Below, piece after piece: positions 54,653 through 64,000 of a stretch of DNA of 64,000 nucleotides (positions are counted from its first letter, which is position 1; the number at the start of each line of letters is the position of its first letter). The translations under genes and the position numbers were made by a program. The stretch comes from Actinomyces slackii (GTDB lineage Bacteria > Actinomycetota > Actinomycetes > Actinomycetales > Actinomycetaceae). The notes beneath the pieces were generated by a model that saw only the letters and a program-made list of their open reading frames with translations, made no database searches and was not told where the DNA came from. Location of the stretch: contig NZ_LR134363.1 of NCBI RefSeq assembly GCF_900637295.1, positions 2,976,001-3,040,000 on the forward strand, given 5' to 3'.

Positions 54653-55795
54653 GCACCGCCCAGGCCGCCGGTGGGCGCCTGAGAAGCCGCCTGCGCTCCT
54701 GGCGCCCCACGGCACTGGCCCTTCTCGCCCTTCTGATCAGCGCGCTCATCGGCATTTGGGCGACCCCTCGGACCTCGAGCATCCCGATGGCCATTGACAA
54801 CCCCAAGAGCGACGGCGCCATGGCCGTGGCCGAGCTCCTCGGCCACGAGGGCATCTCGGTCTCAAGCGCCAGCAGTGTCGACCAGGCCATCCAGGCGGCG
54901 AAGCGCGGCTCCAGCGTGGCGGTGATCAACCCCTCCGCGCTCAGCCAGACCGATCGCGAGCGCCTGGCCGAAGCCAAGGGCGACGTGACCGTCGTGGGGA
55001 CGCTCTACTCGGATCTCACGGGACTGTCCCGGCTCTCCCCAACCGGCTCCTCCCTCCCGGAGTCCACCCCCACCGAGGCGCAGTGCGCCGATGAGGACGC
55101 CTCAGCGGCCCAGACCATCGCCTCCAGCCGGGGCTCGCTGTCCACCGACCAGTCCCCTGAGGCCATCGGATGCTTCCCGCTGCCCGCGGGCAGCTACGCC
55201 TACGCCGTCGAGCCCCTTCCCGGCGGAGGGACCCTGCGGGTCATCGCCGATGCCACCCTGGTGACCAATGAGCGCCTCGCGGACGAGGGTCACGCCGCCC
55301 TGGCCATCAGGGCGCTGGGGCACCACGAGGAGCTCGTCTGGCTCGACGCCGCACGGGCCTCCTCGGCGGAGAGTGTGTGGAACAGCCCCCTCACCCCGCC
55401 ATGGCTGCCGGTGCTCATGCTCCACCTGTGCCTGGCCGCCCTGGTGACCGCCATCATCCGGGGGCGCAGGTTCGGCCCGATCATCACCGAGCCGCTGCCC
55501 ACCGTCGTGCGATCCTCGGAGACCACGATCGCCCGCGGCCGCCTCTACCGCCGTGCCGCCGACCGCGAGCGCGCCGCCCAGGCCCTGCGCCGGGCCACCG
55601 CCATCCGCCTGGCGCGCACCCTGGGCATGGGATCGGCGGCGAGCAGGGACGATCTGCTCAACGCCGTGGCCTCCGCCTCGGGCCGACCCCGGCCCGCCGT
55701 CGCGGCTGTTCTGGATGGCCCCATTCCACCCAACGACCATGCCCTGGCGGCACTGGCCGTTGAACTCGACCAACTCGAGAGCGAGGTTCACGCCC

Positions 55796-55803
<8 letters not shown>
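54649..55803 (+). CDS. DUF4350 domain membrane protein
   Basis: 384 residues. There is an N-terminal helix (21-38), an extracytoplasmic domain with VAELLGHEGISVSSASSVDQAIQAAKRGSSVAVINPSALS, and a second helix (about 265-281) with a cytoplasmic tail. This DUF4350 type is standard in the actinobacterial MoxR-DUF58 cluster. Starts with ATGA overlap. Confidence 0.78.
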
Positions 55804-56929
<1,126 letters not shown>

Positions 56930-56957
56930 GGCGCGGTCATTCCCTGAGAGGCACTGC

Positions 56958-58250
56958 ATGTTCGCGACCATGCGCATCCTATGGGTGATGCTCGCCGGCA
57001 TCCCCCTGGTCATGCTGGTCCCCCGGCCCTCAACAGTCATGGCCTGGACGGGGGTGGTGGTCCTGCTCGCGGTGGGCGATGCCCTGGCGGCGCCCTCCGT
57101 GCGCAGCATGCAGGCCGAGCGCCGGGTGGCCCGGTCCGTGCGCTTGGGCGAGTCGACCACCACGACCCTCACTGTGACCAATGCCGGCAGGCGCACGGCC
57201 CGCCTGGTGCTGCGCGATGCCTGGCCGCCGAGCGCGGGGGCCAGCGGCGAGCGCGGCTCCCTGACCCTGCCGCCGGGGCAGCGACGGCGGCACAGCACCA
57301 CCTTGAGGCCCTGGAGGCGCGGGGACCGCAGTGCCGGCCCGGTGACGCTGCGCTCACTGGGCCCCCTGGGCCTGGCCGGGCGCCAGGCCAATGTCTGGGC
57401 GCCGGCGCATGTGCGCGTTCTGCCGCCCTTCCACTCGCGTCGCCACCTGCCCTCGCGCCTGGCCCGACTCCGGGAGATGGATGGGCGCAGCGCCGTCATG
57501 GTGCGCGGTGCCGGGACGGAGTTCGACTCCCTGCGCGAGTACGTGGTGGGCGATGACGTGCGCTCCATCGACTGGCGCTCCAGCGCCCGGCGCGGGGAGG
57601 TGGTGGTGCGCACCTGGCGCCCTGAGCGCGACAGGCGGGTGCTGATCATCATGGACACCGGGCGCCTGGCCGCGGCCCGCCTGGGACAGGCGCCCCGACT
57701 GGACTCCCAGATCGAGGCGACCCTCCTGCTGAGCGCTCTGGCCTCCCACGCCGGTGACCGGGTCGATGTGCTGGCCCTGGACTACGAGGTCCGGGCCCAG
57801 GTCCGCGGCCAGTCCGGCCCGGCGCTGATGAGCGCCCTGGCAGACTCCTTGGCGCCTCTCGAGCCCCGCCTGGTGGAGCTGGACTGGACGCAGGTGGCCT
57901 CCCTGACCCACTCGCAGCTCTCCCAGCGCGCGCTGGTGGTGGTGATCTCGGCCCTGGACGGCGGAGGCGCTGATGCTGCCATGCTGCGCAGCCTGTCGGC
58001 GCTGGCCCGCCGCCACACCGTGGTGCTGGCCTCGGCCCTGGACTCGGAGCTGGATGATCTGCGCGCCCGGCGCGACAACGCGGAATCGGTGTATGTGGCG
58101 GCTGCTGCCGAGCGCGAGCGGGTGGAGGTCGACGCGCTGCGCAGTCGGCTGCGCCGCAACGGCGTGGAGGTGGTTGAGGCCAATGATCAGGGCCTGGCCC
58201 CGGCGCTGGCCGATGCCTATCTCGATCTCAAGGCGGCGGGTCGACTGTGA
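56958..58250 (+). CDS. DUF58 domain protein
   Basis: 430 residues. Two N-terminal helices (about 5-45), then a beta-rich part, and the DUF58 signature FDSLREYVVGDDVRSIDWRSSARRGEVVVRTWRPERDRRVLIIMDTGR. A von Willebrand-like fold follows. It usually works with the MoxR ATPase encoded 28 bp upstream. The client or process is unknown. Confidence 0.88.
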   Translation: MFATMRILWVMLAGIPLVMLVPRPSTVMAWTGVVVLLAVGDALAAPSVRSMQAERRVARSVRLGESTTTTLTVTNAGRRTARLVLRDAWPPSAGASGERGSLTLPPGQRRRHSTTLRPWRRGDRSAGPVTLRSLGPLGLAGRQANVWAPAHVRVLPPFHSRRHLPSRLARLREMDGRSAVMVRGAGTEFDSLREYVVGDDVRSIDWRSSARRGEVVVRTWRPERDRRVLIIMDTGRLAAARLGQAPRLDSQIEATLLLSALASHAGDRVDVLALDYEVRAQVRGQSGPALMSALADSLAPLEPRLVELDWTQVASLTHSQLSQRALVVVISALDGGGADAAMLRSLSALARRHTVVLASALDSELDDLRARRDNAESVYVAAAAERERVEVDALRSRLRRNGVEVVEANDQGLAPALADAYLDLKAAGRL

Positions 58251-58294
58251 GCGGAGGCAGCCGCGGCGCCGATCGCCTGTGCCATCCCGGGGGC

Positions 58295-59290
58295 CTAGCC
58301 GGCCTCGGGGGCGGTGTATCCGGCCTCCTCCTCGGACAGGTCACCGGTCTCGCCCTCGCGCACGGCGCGGCCCCCCAGGATCAGGGTGTAGGCCCACAGC
58401 AGCGCCAGGGCCAGGGCGCCGACGACGATCTTGACCGCCCACGGGATGGGGGCCGGGGTGATGAAGGCCTCGATGATCCCGGCCAGTGCCAGCGCTCCTG
58501 TCAGGGAGGCGGCCACGGTGATCAGGGCGCGGCCCTCGGTGGCCAGGGCGGCGCCGCGGGAGCGGGGGCCGGGCACGAGCATGGTCCAGAACAGTCGCAG
58601 GCCCGCCGCGCCGGCAACGAAGATGCAGGTCAGCTCCAGCAGTCCGTGGGGGGAGATGAGGGCCAGGAAGTGGCCGAAGAGCCCGTGGTGGGCCATGATG
58701 GCGCCGGCCTGCCCCAGTACGACGGCGTTCTGCACCAGGATGTAGACCGGCAGGATGCCGGTGATGCCGCTGGCCACGCACAGCGCGGCGATGCGGGCAT
58801 TGTTGGTCCACACCTGGGCGGCGAAGTCGGGGGCGTCATAGGTGGAGTAGTAGGCCTCGAAGGCCTCGTTGGCGTACTCCTCGAGCTGGCTGGGACTGCC
58901 CAGCGCCGCCATGGCCGCAGGATGGTGCAGGGTCCACACCCCCACCACCACGGCCAGGGCGATCTCGGCCACCATGACTCCCACCGTCCACCAGCGGATC
59001 CGATACAGCGCCGCAGGCATGGCGTGAGTGATGAAGCGCAGCCCGCTTCCCAGGCTCGTCTCCCTGCTCCCCGTCAGCCTGGCCCGGGCGCCCGCCACAC
59101 GCGTGGAGAGTTCGGCCACCAGCTGCGGATCGGGAGCCGCTGTGCGCACCCGCGACAGGTGCCTGGCGCAGGCGCGGTAGAGGACCACGAGCTCATCGGC
59201 CTGCTCGCCGGTCAGTCGTCGCTGCGAGGCCAGCCGGTCCAGGCGGTCCCACTGATCGCGATGAGCCGCGGAGAAAGCATCAAGATCCAC
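58295..59290 (-). CDS. Stage II sporulation protein M-like membrane protein
   Basis: 331 residues from GTG 59290. The N-terminal helix DLDAFSAAHRDQWDRLDRLASQ fits the family start. About five or six hydrophobic helices follow, with HGLFGHFLALISPHGLLEL. A GTG at 59320 with a GGAGGAGG site is the alternative start and would overlap the RDD gene by 16 bp. SpoIIM-like proteins occur in non-sporulating actinobacteria beside RDD and MoxR/DUF58 genes. Confidence 0.85.
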   Translation of the reverse strand: MDLDAFSAAHRDQWDRLDRLASQRRLTGEQADELVVLYRACARHLSRVRTAAPDPQLVAELSTRVAGARARLTGSRETSLGSGLRFITHAMPAALYRIRWWTVGVMVAEIALAVVVGVWTLHHPAAMAALGSPSQLEEYANEAFEAYYSTYDAPDFAAQVWTNNARIAALCVASGITGILPVYILVQNAVVLGQAGAIMAHHGLFGHFLALISPHGLLELTCIFVAGAAGLRLFWTMLVPGPRSRGAALATEGRALITVAASLTGALALAGIIEAFITPAPIPWAVKIVVGALALALLWAYTLILGGRAVREGETGDLSEEEAGYTAPEAG

Positions 59291-59304
59291 ACAGGGAGTT
59301 TGCC

Positions 59305-60147
59305 ATGGTGACACACGCACCCCCCTCCTCCGAGCGGAGGATCGAGAGGGACCTCATGATCACCGGCGAGGCCGTCGCCTTGGACGTGGTGCCGGCCACC
59401 GTGGCCTCGCGCCTGCTGTCAGGGATCATCGACTACAGCATCTACGGCACCGGTCTCTACCTCGCCGGCATCACCGCCATGGTTGTGGGAATCAGGCTGG
59501 GCCTGAACGACGCCGAGGGCGCCACCCTCATGGCTCTGTGCGCCCTGGCATGGTTCCTGCTGATCCCCCTGGCGGTGGAGTACTTCAGCAAGGGCCGCAG
59601 TGCCGGGCGCCTGGTGACCGGCACCCGGGTGGTGCGCGATGATGGCGGGACGGTCAACCTGCGCCATTGCCTGGTGCGCGTCCTGGTGGGCCTGGTCGAG
59701 ATCTGGATCATCAGCCCGGCGCTGGCTCTCCTGGTGTGCGCAGTGACCAAGCGCGGCAAGCGCCTGGGGGATCTCCTGGCAGGGACCTATGTGGTGAGGA
59801 TCCGCCATGGCGCTGCCAGGAGCATCCCCCTCATCATGCCCCCCGAGCTCGCCGCCTGGGCGAAGGAGTCGGATCTGCGCCGCATGCCCGGCGCCCTGTC
59901 CCTGCACGTGCGCACCTTCCTGCAGCGGACCTCATCCATGGCGCCGGTCCATCGCCAGCGCCTGGGGGCCGAGCTGGCGTCCTACATGGCCGAGTACGTC
60001 TCTCCCCCGCCTCCGGCGGGCACGCATCCCGAGCGCTTCCTGGCCGCCGTCATGGTCGAGCGCCGCAACCGGGAGCTGCTCCTAGAGCTCCGGGATCGCC
60101 AGTTGGAGGACGCCGTGCGCGCCGAGAGCACCCGCATCCGCGCCTAG
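59305..60147 (+). CDS. RDD family membrane protein
   Basis: 280 residues. The RDD region spans about 30-165: GEAVALDVVPATVASRLLSGIIDY, then helices, with SAGRLVTGTRVVRDDGG and RGKRLGDLLAGTYVVR near its end. A charged cytoplasmic tail of about 110 residues follows. GGGAG lies 6 nt before ATG 59305. It is divergent from the SpoIIM-like gene. RDD proteins are poorly characterised; some act as transporters. Confidence 0.85.
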   Translation: MVTHAPPSSERRIERDLMITGEAVALDVVPATVASRLLSGIIDYSIYGTGLYLAGITAMVVGIRLGLNDAEGATLMALCALAWFLLIPLAVEYFSKGRSAGRLVTGTRVVRDDGGTVNLRHCLVRVLVGLVEIWIISPALALLVCAVTKRGKRLGDLLAGTYVVRIRHGAARSIPLIMPPELAAWAKESDLRRMPGALSLHVRTFLQRTSSMAPVHRQRLGAELASYMAEYVSPPPPAGTHPERFLAAVMVERRNRELLLELRDRQLEDAVRAESTRIRA

Positions 60148-60190
60148 CCCCCGTCGACGCACCCGCCGCAGCACCCGCCTCCCCCCCACC

Positions 60191-60263
60191 TGCCGAGGTA
60201 GACGTTTTCCGCCGAGGTAGACGCATTCACCGTCTACCTCGGCGGAAGATGTCTACCTCGGCG
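60191..60263. repeat. Long near-perfect palindromic element between RDD gene and DUF3499 gene
   Basis: 33-bp arms with a few mismatches and a 7-nt loop. Each arm has two copies of GCCGAGGTAGAC separated by a TTTTCC-type spacer. It lies in a convergent gap and has the same plan as the element at 38013. Confidence 0.7.
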
Positions 60264-60279
60264 TCAGGGGCGCGGGGCG

Positions 60280-60708
60280 CTACTCCTTGTCGCCCTTGAG
60301 GACGCGCAGGTGCCCGCGGCGAAGGACCTCGCCCTCGGCGATCTCGGGGGGCGGCGGAAGCGGGGCCGTGACCGGGCCGGGCATGACCCCGCCGGGGCGG
60401 GGCCGGTGCTCCGCCGGCATGGGGGCCGGCCGGGGGGCGCGGGAGGCCTCGCGCACGGCGTCGGCCAGGGCGAGCAGGTCATCCTCGCTGGGCGGCGCCG
60501 GGGCGAAGTCCGTGGCCAGGCGGATGATCTGCCAGCCGCGCGGGGCGGTGAAGGAGTTGACATGCTTCTCGCACAGGTCATAGGCCTCGGGCTGGGCCTC
60601 GGTGGCCAGCGGCCCCAGCACGATCGTGGAGTCCGCGTACACGGAGGTCAGGGTGGCCACGGCGGGCAGCTCGCAACCGGGCCTGCGGCAGTGTCGGACT
60701 CTTCTCAC
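60280..60708 (-). CDS. DUF3499 family protein
   Basis: 142 residues. It opens MRRVRHCRRPGCELPAVATLTSVYADSTIVLGPL, with Cys residues in a zinc-ribbon-like arrangement and a second YDLCEKHVNSFTAPRGW. This family is actinobacterial and of unknown function. GTG 60708 is the start, and TAGCCT 6 nt upstream predicts a leaderless transcript. The C-terminal half is Pro-rich. Confidence 0.85.
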   Translation of the reverse strand: MRRVRHCRRPGCELPAVATLTSVYADSTIVLGPLATEAQPEAYDLCEKHVNSFTAPRGWQIIRLATDFAPAPPSEDDLLALADAVREASRAPRPAPMPAEHRPRPGGVMPGPVTAPLPPPPEIAEGEVLRRGHLRVLKGDKE

Positions 60709-60714
60709 GCCCGC

Positions 60715-60761
60715 AGGCTACCGTGCCGCTGCTCCTCACGTGGGCAAAGTCGGCCTACGCT
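60715..60761. promoter_or_regulatory. Divergent leaderless promoter pair for DUF3499 and the zincin-like gene
   Basis: Minus-strand TAGCCT (60720-60715) is 6 nt before GTG 60708. Plus-strand TACGCT (60756-60761) is 7 nt before GTG 60769. The two starts are only 60 bp apart. Confidence 0.5.
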
Positions 60762-60768
60762 GGCCACT

Positions 60769-61221
60769 GTGACCGACCTGTACCATTCCGCCGCCTCGGG
60801 GCGGGGCGCTCCCAGACGGCGCAGGCGGGATCGGCACGGCAGGGGCCTGCGAGGGCCGGTCCTGCCCCCGAGCCTGCCCGGCTGGCGCACCCGGGCCGAG
60901 CGCTTCGACGACATGGTCGTGGCCACCGCCCAGGATCTGGCGCTTCACTGGCCGCAGGTCGAGGAGGTCCAGTTCGCCGTGGAGGAGGTGCCCCCCTCCG
61001 ATCCGGCCCCGTGGGAGGGGTCCGTGGTGCTGGGGCGGGGATTCGCCGCCGAGCCCCGGGCGGGTCTGCCTGCCCGGGTCATCATCTACCGCCGTCCCGT
61101 GACCTCCCGCGCCGCTGACGCCCAGGAGCTCTCCGAGCTGGTGCGCCACGTGGTGATTGAGCAGGTGGCCCTCATGCTGGGCCGCCGTCCCGAGGAGATC
61201 GACCCCGACTCCCGCCCCTGA
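60769..61221 (+). CDS. Zincin-like metallopeptidase family protein with degenerate motif
   Basis: 150 residues from GTG 60769 (leaderless). It follows the DUF1025-type family pattern ERFDDMVVATAQDLALHWPQVEEVQFAVEEVPPSD ... RVIIYRRPV, but the helix where HExxH would lie reads RHVVIEQVALMLGR, with no zinc-binding pair. It is therefore probably not an active peptidase. The first 40 residues are basic. It is divergent from DUF3499. Confidence 0.75.
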   Translation: MTDLYHSAASGRGAPRRRRRDRHGRGLRGPVLPPSLPGWRTRAERFDDMVVATAQDLALHWPQVEEVQFAVEEVPPSDPAPWEGSVVLGRGFAAEPRAGLPARVIIYRRPVTSRAADAQELSELVRHVVIEQVALMLGRRPEEIDPDSRP

Positions 61222-61272
61222 GCGGCCAGGCCCCCACTGCCGCCCAAGGCCGACGCGCCTGCGGGATGGGAC

Positions 61273-63219
61273 TCAGTTCAGGATGATCTGCTTGCGCTCC
61301 CCCGAGGAGGCGTCGGGCACGGCTGGGACCACGGAGATGAGCGTGCCGGCCGTGGCCTGCGCGGCCTGGGCCGTCACCACAGTGGCTGCGCCCAGGCCCT
61401 CGGTCCCGCCCTCGGCGCTCAGGGTCACCGCGCTGACCTGCGTGGGCACCTCGACGGCGACCGTCCTGGAGGCGGGCACCACGACATCCTGGTGCCAGGA
61501 CCCGGCAACATCGGCGAGCCTCACGGTGCGCCTGGCGCCGCTGTTGGACAGCGACACCGTCGAGGTCAGCCCCCCGGATCGGGGGATGGACAGGACGCCG
61601 TGGGCAACCGCGTCAGGGGCCGCCGGCTGGATCCAGGCCTTGTCGCGCATGAGGACGCCGGAGCGGGCGGGGTACTCCGCGGCGGTGCGCACCAGGCGCA
61701 CGCCTGAGGCCACCGGCATATCGGAGGTCACCCGCACGCCATAGGCCCCCGGGGCCACGCCCCGCAGGGAGATGTCGAAGACCGAGCCGGGGTCGATGGC
61801 GACGTCCTGGGCGCCGGGAAGGGGGGAGGCGCCGTCGGGCCCCACCATGGTCACGCTCACCGTGGCGGCCTCGGAGTGGGGGTTGGCCACGCGCACCACC
61901 GAGGCCTCCCCCGAGGCGGCCCCGGTCCCGGAGGTCGCATCGCCCTGGGCCCCGCCCTCGACGATCTCGACGCCGGGGATGAGGCTGTCGGTGGACGGGC
62001 CCGCCCCCGGGGTGATGAGGTCCACCCCGGCGGGCGTCTCGCCCTCCAGGGACTCGGTCGCCAGCGCGGGGACCACGGAGCCGCCCTCAGCCTCGATGGA
62101 CAGGGCCAGGCGCTCATCCTGGCTGTCGCCGCTCTCCAGCAGCATGGAGGCGGCCTTGCCCGCGGAGATCGTCACCTCGCCGTTGCTCGGCAGTGACAGG
62201 CGGCCCGAGGAGCCGTAGAGGGCGACCTTGACGGTCACCGAGGTCACCCCGGGGTTCTCCAGGCGCAACTCGGCCGAGGCGCCCAGGGCCGCTGATCCGC
62301 CGACGATCCAGGCCACGGACTGGGGCTGGGTGCAGGGCGCGGCGCTCAGGCCCCGCAGCTCACCGCCCGGGGTCAGGGAGGTGACGACCCCGGCGGCGCT
62401 GGCGGCCCGCTCCCCCGCCGACTCGATGGTCAGCACGCCGCCGGAGGCCGTGTCCATGGAGGTGGTGGCGCCCGCATCCAGCGCCTCCTGCCCCCATGTG
62501 GCCTCTGCGGCCTGCCCGACCGGGGTGATGACCGTGTGCGAGGTCGTCTCGCCCGCATCGACGACGGCCAGGGTGTTCTTGGGCGCGGCCTGACAGGCGT
62601 AGACAGCGGTGCCCCCGGACTCCACGACGCTGAGCGCCTCGACCGGCGCGGCGGGGGCGGCCGGGGCGCTCCTGCCCCACAGGACCAGTCCGGTGGCAGC
62701 GGCTGTCAGAAGCAGGGCGGTGGTCACCGCGGTGGATCGGCGAGCCAGGGACCGCCAGGTGCGGGGGCGCGACGGGCGCCGGCGGGGCCTGCGCGGGCCC
62801 CGGCTCCGGGAGGCTCCGGTGTCACCGGAGGCGCCGGGCTCGGGCTGACTGGCCTGCTCGTCCCCGGGACCCTCATCCGGCGAATCGGCTGCGGCACGAT
62901 CCGGACCGTCCGCCTCGGCGCCCTCATCGGCCGGCGCGGAGAGCTCCAGGTCAGCGGCCGGGACTCCCGTCCCGCCGTGCTCAGGGTCTTCGGTCCCCTC
63001 ATGGTCGCCGGCTCCGAGCTCGAGGTCAGGGTCATCCCCGGGGGCGGGTGCGTCTCCGCGCCCGATGCCCTGCTCACCGTCCGAGGGCGCAGCCGCGGCC
63101 TGCGCCTCATCCGCCTGGGAGCCGGCAGGCCCCTGGCCGGTCTGCGGCGCCCGGGGGACGGGGCCGGCAGTCTCGGCGGAGTCGGCGGGCTCAGCGGCGT
63201 GCTCGTGGGACCGGGTCAT
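61273..63219 (-). CDS. DUF5719 family protein
   Basis: 648 residues. A long acidic, Pro/Gly/Ala-rich N-terminal part (1-140) and basic patch (140-160) precede one hydrophobic helix (about 163-182). The rest is extracytoplasmic, beta-rich and full of VEVPTQVSAVTLSAEGG-like strands (DUF5719). The ATG at 63219 overlaps the stop of the upstream gene (ATGA). Function unknown; probably an envelope protein linked to the upstream membrane protein. Confidence 0.8.
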   Translation of the reverse strand: MTRSHEHAAEPADSAETAGPVPRAPQTGQGPAGSQADEAQAAAAPSDGEQGIGRGDAPAPGDDPDLELGAGDHEGTEDPEHGGTGVPAADLELSAPADEGAEADGPDRAAADSPDEGPGDEQASQPEPGASGDTGASRSRGPRRPRRRPSRPRTWRSLARRSTAVTTALLLTAAATGLVLWGRSAPAAPAAPVEALSVVESGGTAVYACQAAPKNTLAVVDAGETTSHTVITPVGQAAEATWGQEALDAGATTSMDTASGGVLTIESAGERAASAAGVVTSLTPGGELRGLSAAPCTQPQSVAWIVGGSAALGASAELRLENPGVTSVTVKVALYGSSGRLSLPSNGEVTISAGKAASMLLESGDSQDERLALSIEAEGGSVVPALATESLEGETPAGVDLITPGAGPSTDSLIPGVEIVEGGAQGDATSGTGAASGEASVVRVANPHSEAATVSVTMVGPDGASPLPGAQDVAIDPGSVFDISLRGVAPGAYGVRVTSDMPVASGVRLVRTAAEYPARSGVLMRDKAWIQPAAPDAVAHGVLSIPRSGGLTSTVSLSNSGARRTVRLADVAGSWHQDVVVPASRTVAVEVPTQVSAVTLSAEGGTEGLGAATVVTAQAAQATAGTLISVVPAVPDASSGERKQIILN

Positions 63220-64000
63220 GCGGCATCCTTCCCGCGGCGCAGTGGCAGGGCCGCGATGAGCGTCAGCGCCCAGACGGCCCAGATCACTCGCGTGTGGACG
63301 ACGGCGCTGGTCGAGGCGTGAGTGATCCGAAGCTCTCCACCCTGGGCGGGCAGGGTGAAGGCCTGCTTCCACGTGCCGTCCAGGTCCTGGGCCGTGGCCG
63401 GCTCCAGGGGCCGGCCGTTGAGGGTGGCCCGCCAGCCGCGATCGGCGCGCTCGGCCAGGACGAGGCTGCGCCCCTGGCCGCCCGCGGGGATGGTGACGGT
63501 GGTGGAGGACTGACCGGTCCAGGCCAGGGTGGTGCTGGCGCCGTCCTCAACGAGGCGCAGCCTCGCGGGCTCGCGGATGGCCCCGTTGGCGGGCACCACG
63601 CGCCAGGCGGTGCCGGTGCCGGTGCGGGCCAGCTGCTCCAGGCCGGGGGTGGAGGCCAGGGCCGCTCGCGCATCGGCGGTGACCTCGTCACCGGAGGCGT
63701 TGCGCAGCACGATGACGGCGATGCCGTGCTCGGCCAGGGCCTGGGCGGCGTCCTCGTCCTGCCCCGCGGTGACCCGGCCGACCAGGCCGGTGAGCGAGGC
63801 GTCGGCCTCGTCCTGGAGCTCCAGGGCTGCCGGCGCGCTGGGTGGGTTGAGGCCTCGCAGGGCTGCGCCGGCCCGATCGAGCAGTTGGGCGTGGTGGACG
63901 GCCGGCAGGGCGTCGCTCATCTGGACGCCTGCGCCCCGCCACACCGACACGCTCAGGCCCTGGGGCGTGGAGGCGAGGATGAGGACCCTGCCCTGGGCGG
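63216..64000 (-). CDS. C-terminal part of a large membrane protein, probably glycosyltransferase (partial)
   Basis: Only the last 261 residues are present; the frame is open to the right edge. The visible part is an extracytoplasmic domain (ADRGWRATLNGRPLEP, STTVTIPAGGQGRSLVL) ending in one hydrophobic helix (VIWAVWALTLIAALPL) and RRGKDAA. In actinobacteria the gene upstream of DUF5719 is usually a very large family-2 glycosyltransferase. That identification is from synteny, not from visible catalytic motifs. Confidence 0.55.
   Translation of the reverse strand, partial: AQGRVLILASTPQGLSVSVWRGAGVQMSDALPAVHHAQLLDRAGAALRGLNPPSAPAALELQDEADASLTGLVGRVTAGQDEDAAQALAEHGIAVIVLRNASGDEVTADARAALASTPGLEQLARTGTGTAWRVVPANGAIREPARLRLVEDGASTTLAWTGQSSTTVTIPAGGQGRSLVLAERADRGWRATLNGRPLEPATAQDLDGTWKQAFTLPAQGGELRITHASTSAVVHTRVIWAVWALTLIAALPLRRGKDAA

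Overview
This window comes from a very GC-rich actinobacterium. Its gene families and gene order (mtrA-mtrB-lpqB, the long form of hpf, an Rv3235-type gene next to secA, DUF3499/DUF5719 neighbours, HisN-type histidinol phosphatase) fit the Actinomycetaceae, most likely an Actinomyces-like species. That placement is an inference from gene content and synteny; no marker RNA gene lies in the window. Several genes begin with GTG or TTG, and a number appear to be leaderless, with a TAnnnT -10 hexamer 6-7 nt before the start codon.

Region 1 (1-23.3 kb) is a nitrogen-oxide respiration and molybdenum-cofactor island. It opens with the N-terminal part of a cupredoxin protein (probably a copper nitrite reductase), two polytopic membrane proteins and a DUF2249 gene. 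These are followed by moaA, moaD, moaE, moeA, moaC, mobA and mogA, then the respiratory nitrate reductase operon narK-narG-narH-narJ-narI, then modA, a fused modB-modC and moeB with a rhodanese tail. Together they import molybdate, build bis-MGD, supply it to NarG, move nitrate and nitrite across the membrane and reduce nitrate to nitrite and probably to NO. A 30-bp AT-rich inverted repeat upstream of narK is the best operator candidate.

Region 2 (23.3-30.7 kb) is an accessory stretch: a zinc alcohol dehydrogenase, a GNAT acetyltransferase, two flavodoxin-fold NAD(P)H oxidoreductases (one joined in frame to a TetR-type regulator), two alpha/beta hydrolases, a divergent MerR-type regulator and an HXXEE membrane protein. 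Two of its promoters share a MerR-style half-site.

Region 3 (31-48.2 kb) is mostly housekeeping: hisN, uppP, sbcD-sbcC, a DUF6912 protein, a CpaE/MinD-like ATPase with a SAF-domain protein, a BldC-like DNA-binding protein, a LysM protein, an Rv3235-family protein, secA, a comF-like phosphoribosyltransferase and hpf.

Region 4 (48.2-64 kb) holds the mtrA-mtrB-lpqB envelope-stress operon. Divergent from it is a membrane/MoxR module (membrane protein, DUF4129, DUF4350, MoxR, DUF58) with SpoIIM-like and RDD membrane proteins. The window ends with DUF3499, a degenerate zincin-like protein, DUF5719 and the C-terminus of a large membrane protein cut by the window edge.

Intergenic regions contain several long near-perfect palindromes (9280-9351, 38013-38087, 43148-43219, 60191-60263). 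At least two, perhaps three, of them look like copies of one repeat family. No rRNA, tRNA, CRISPR array, prophage or insertion sequence was seen.
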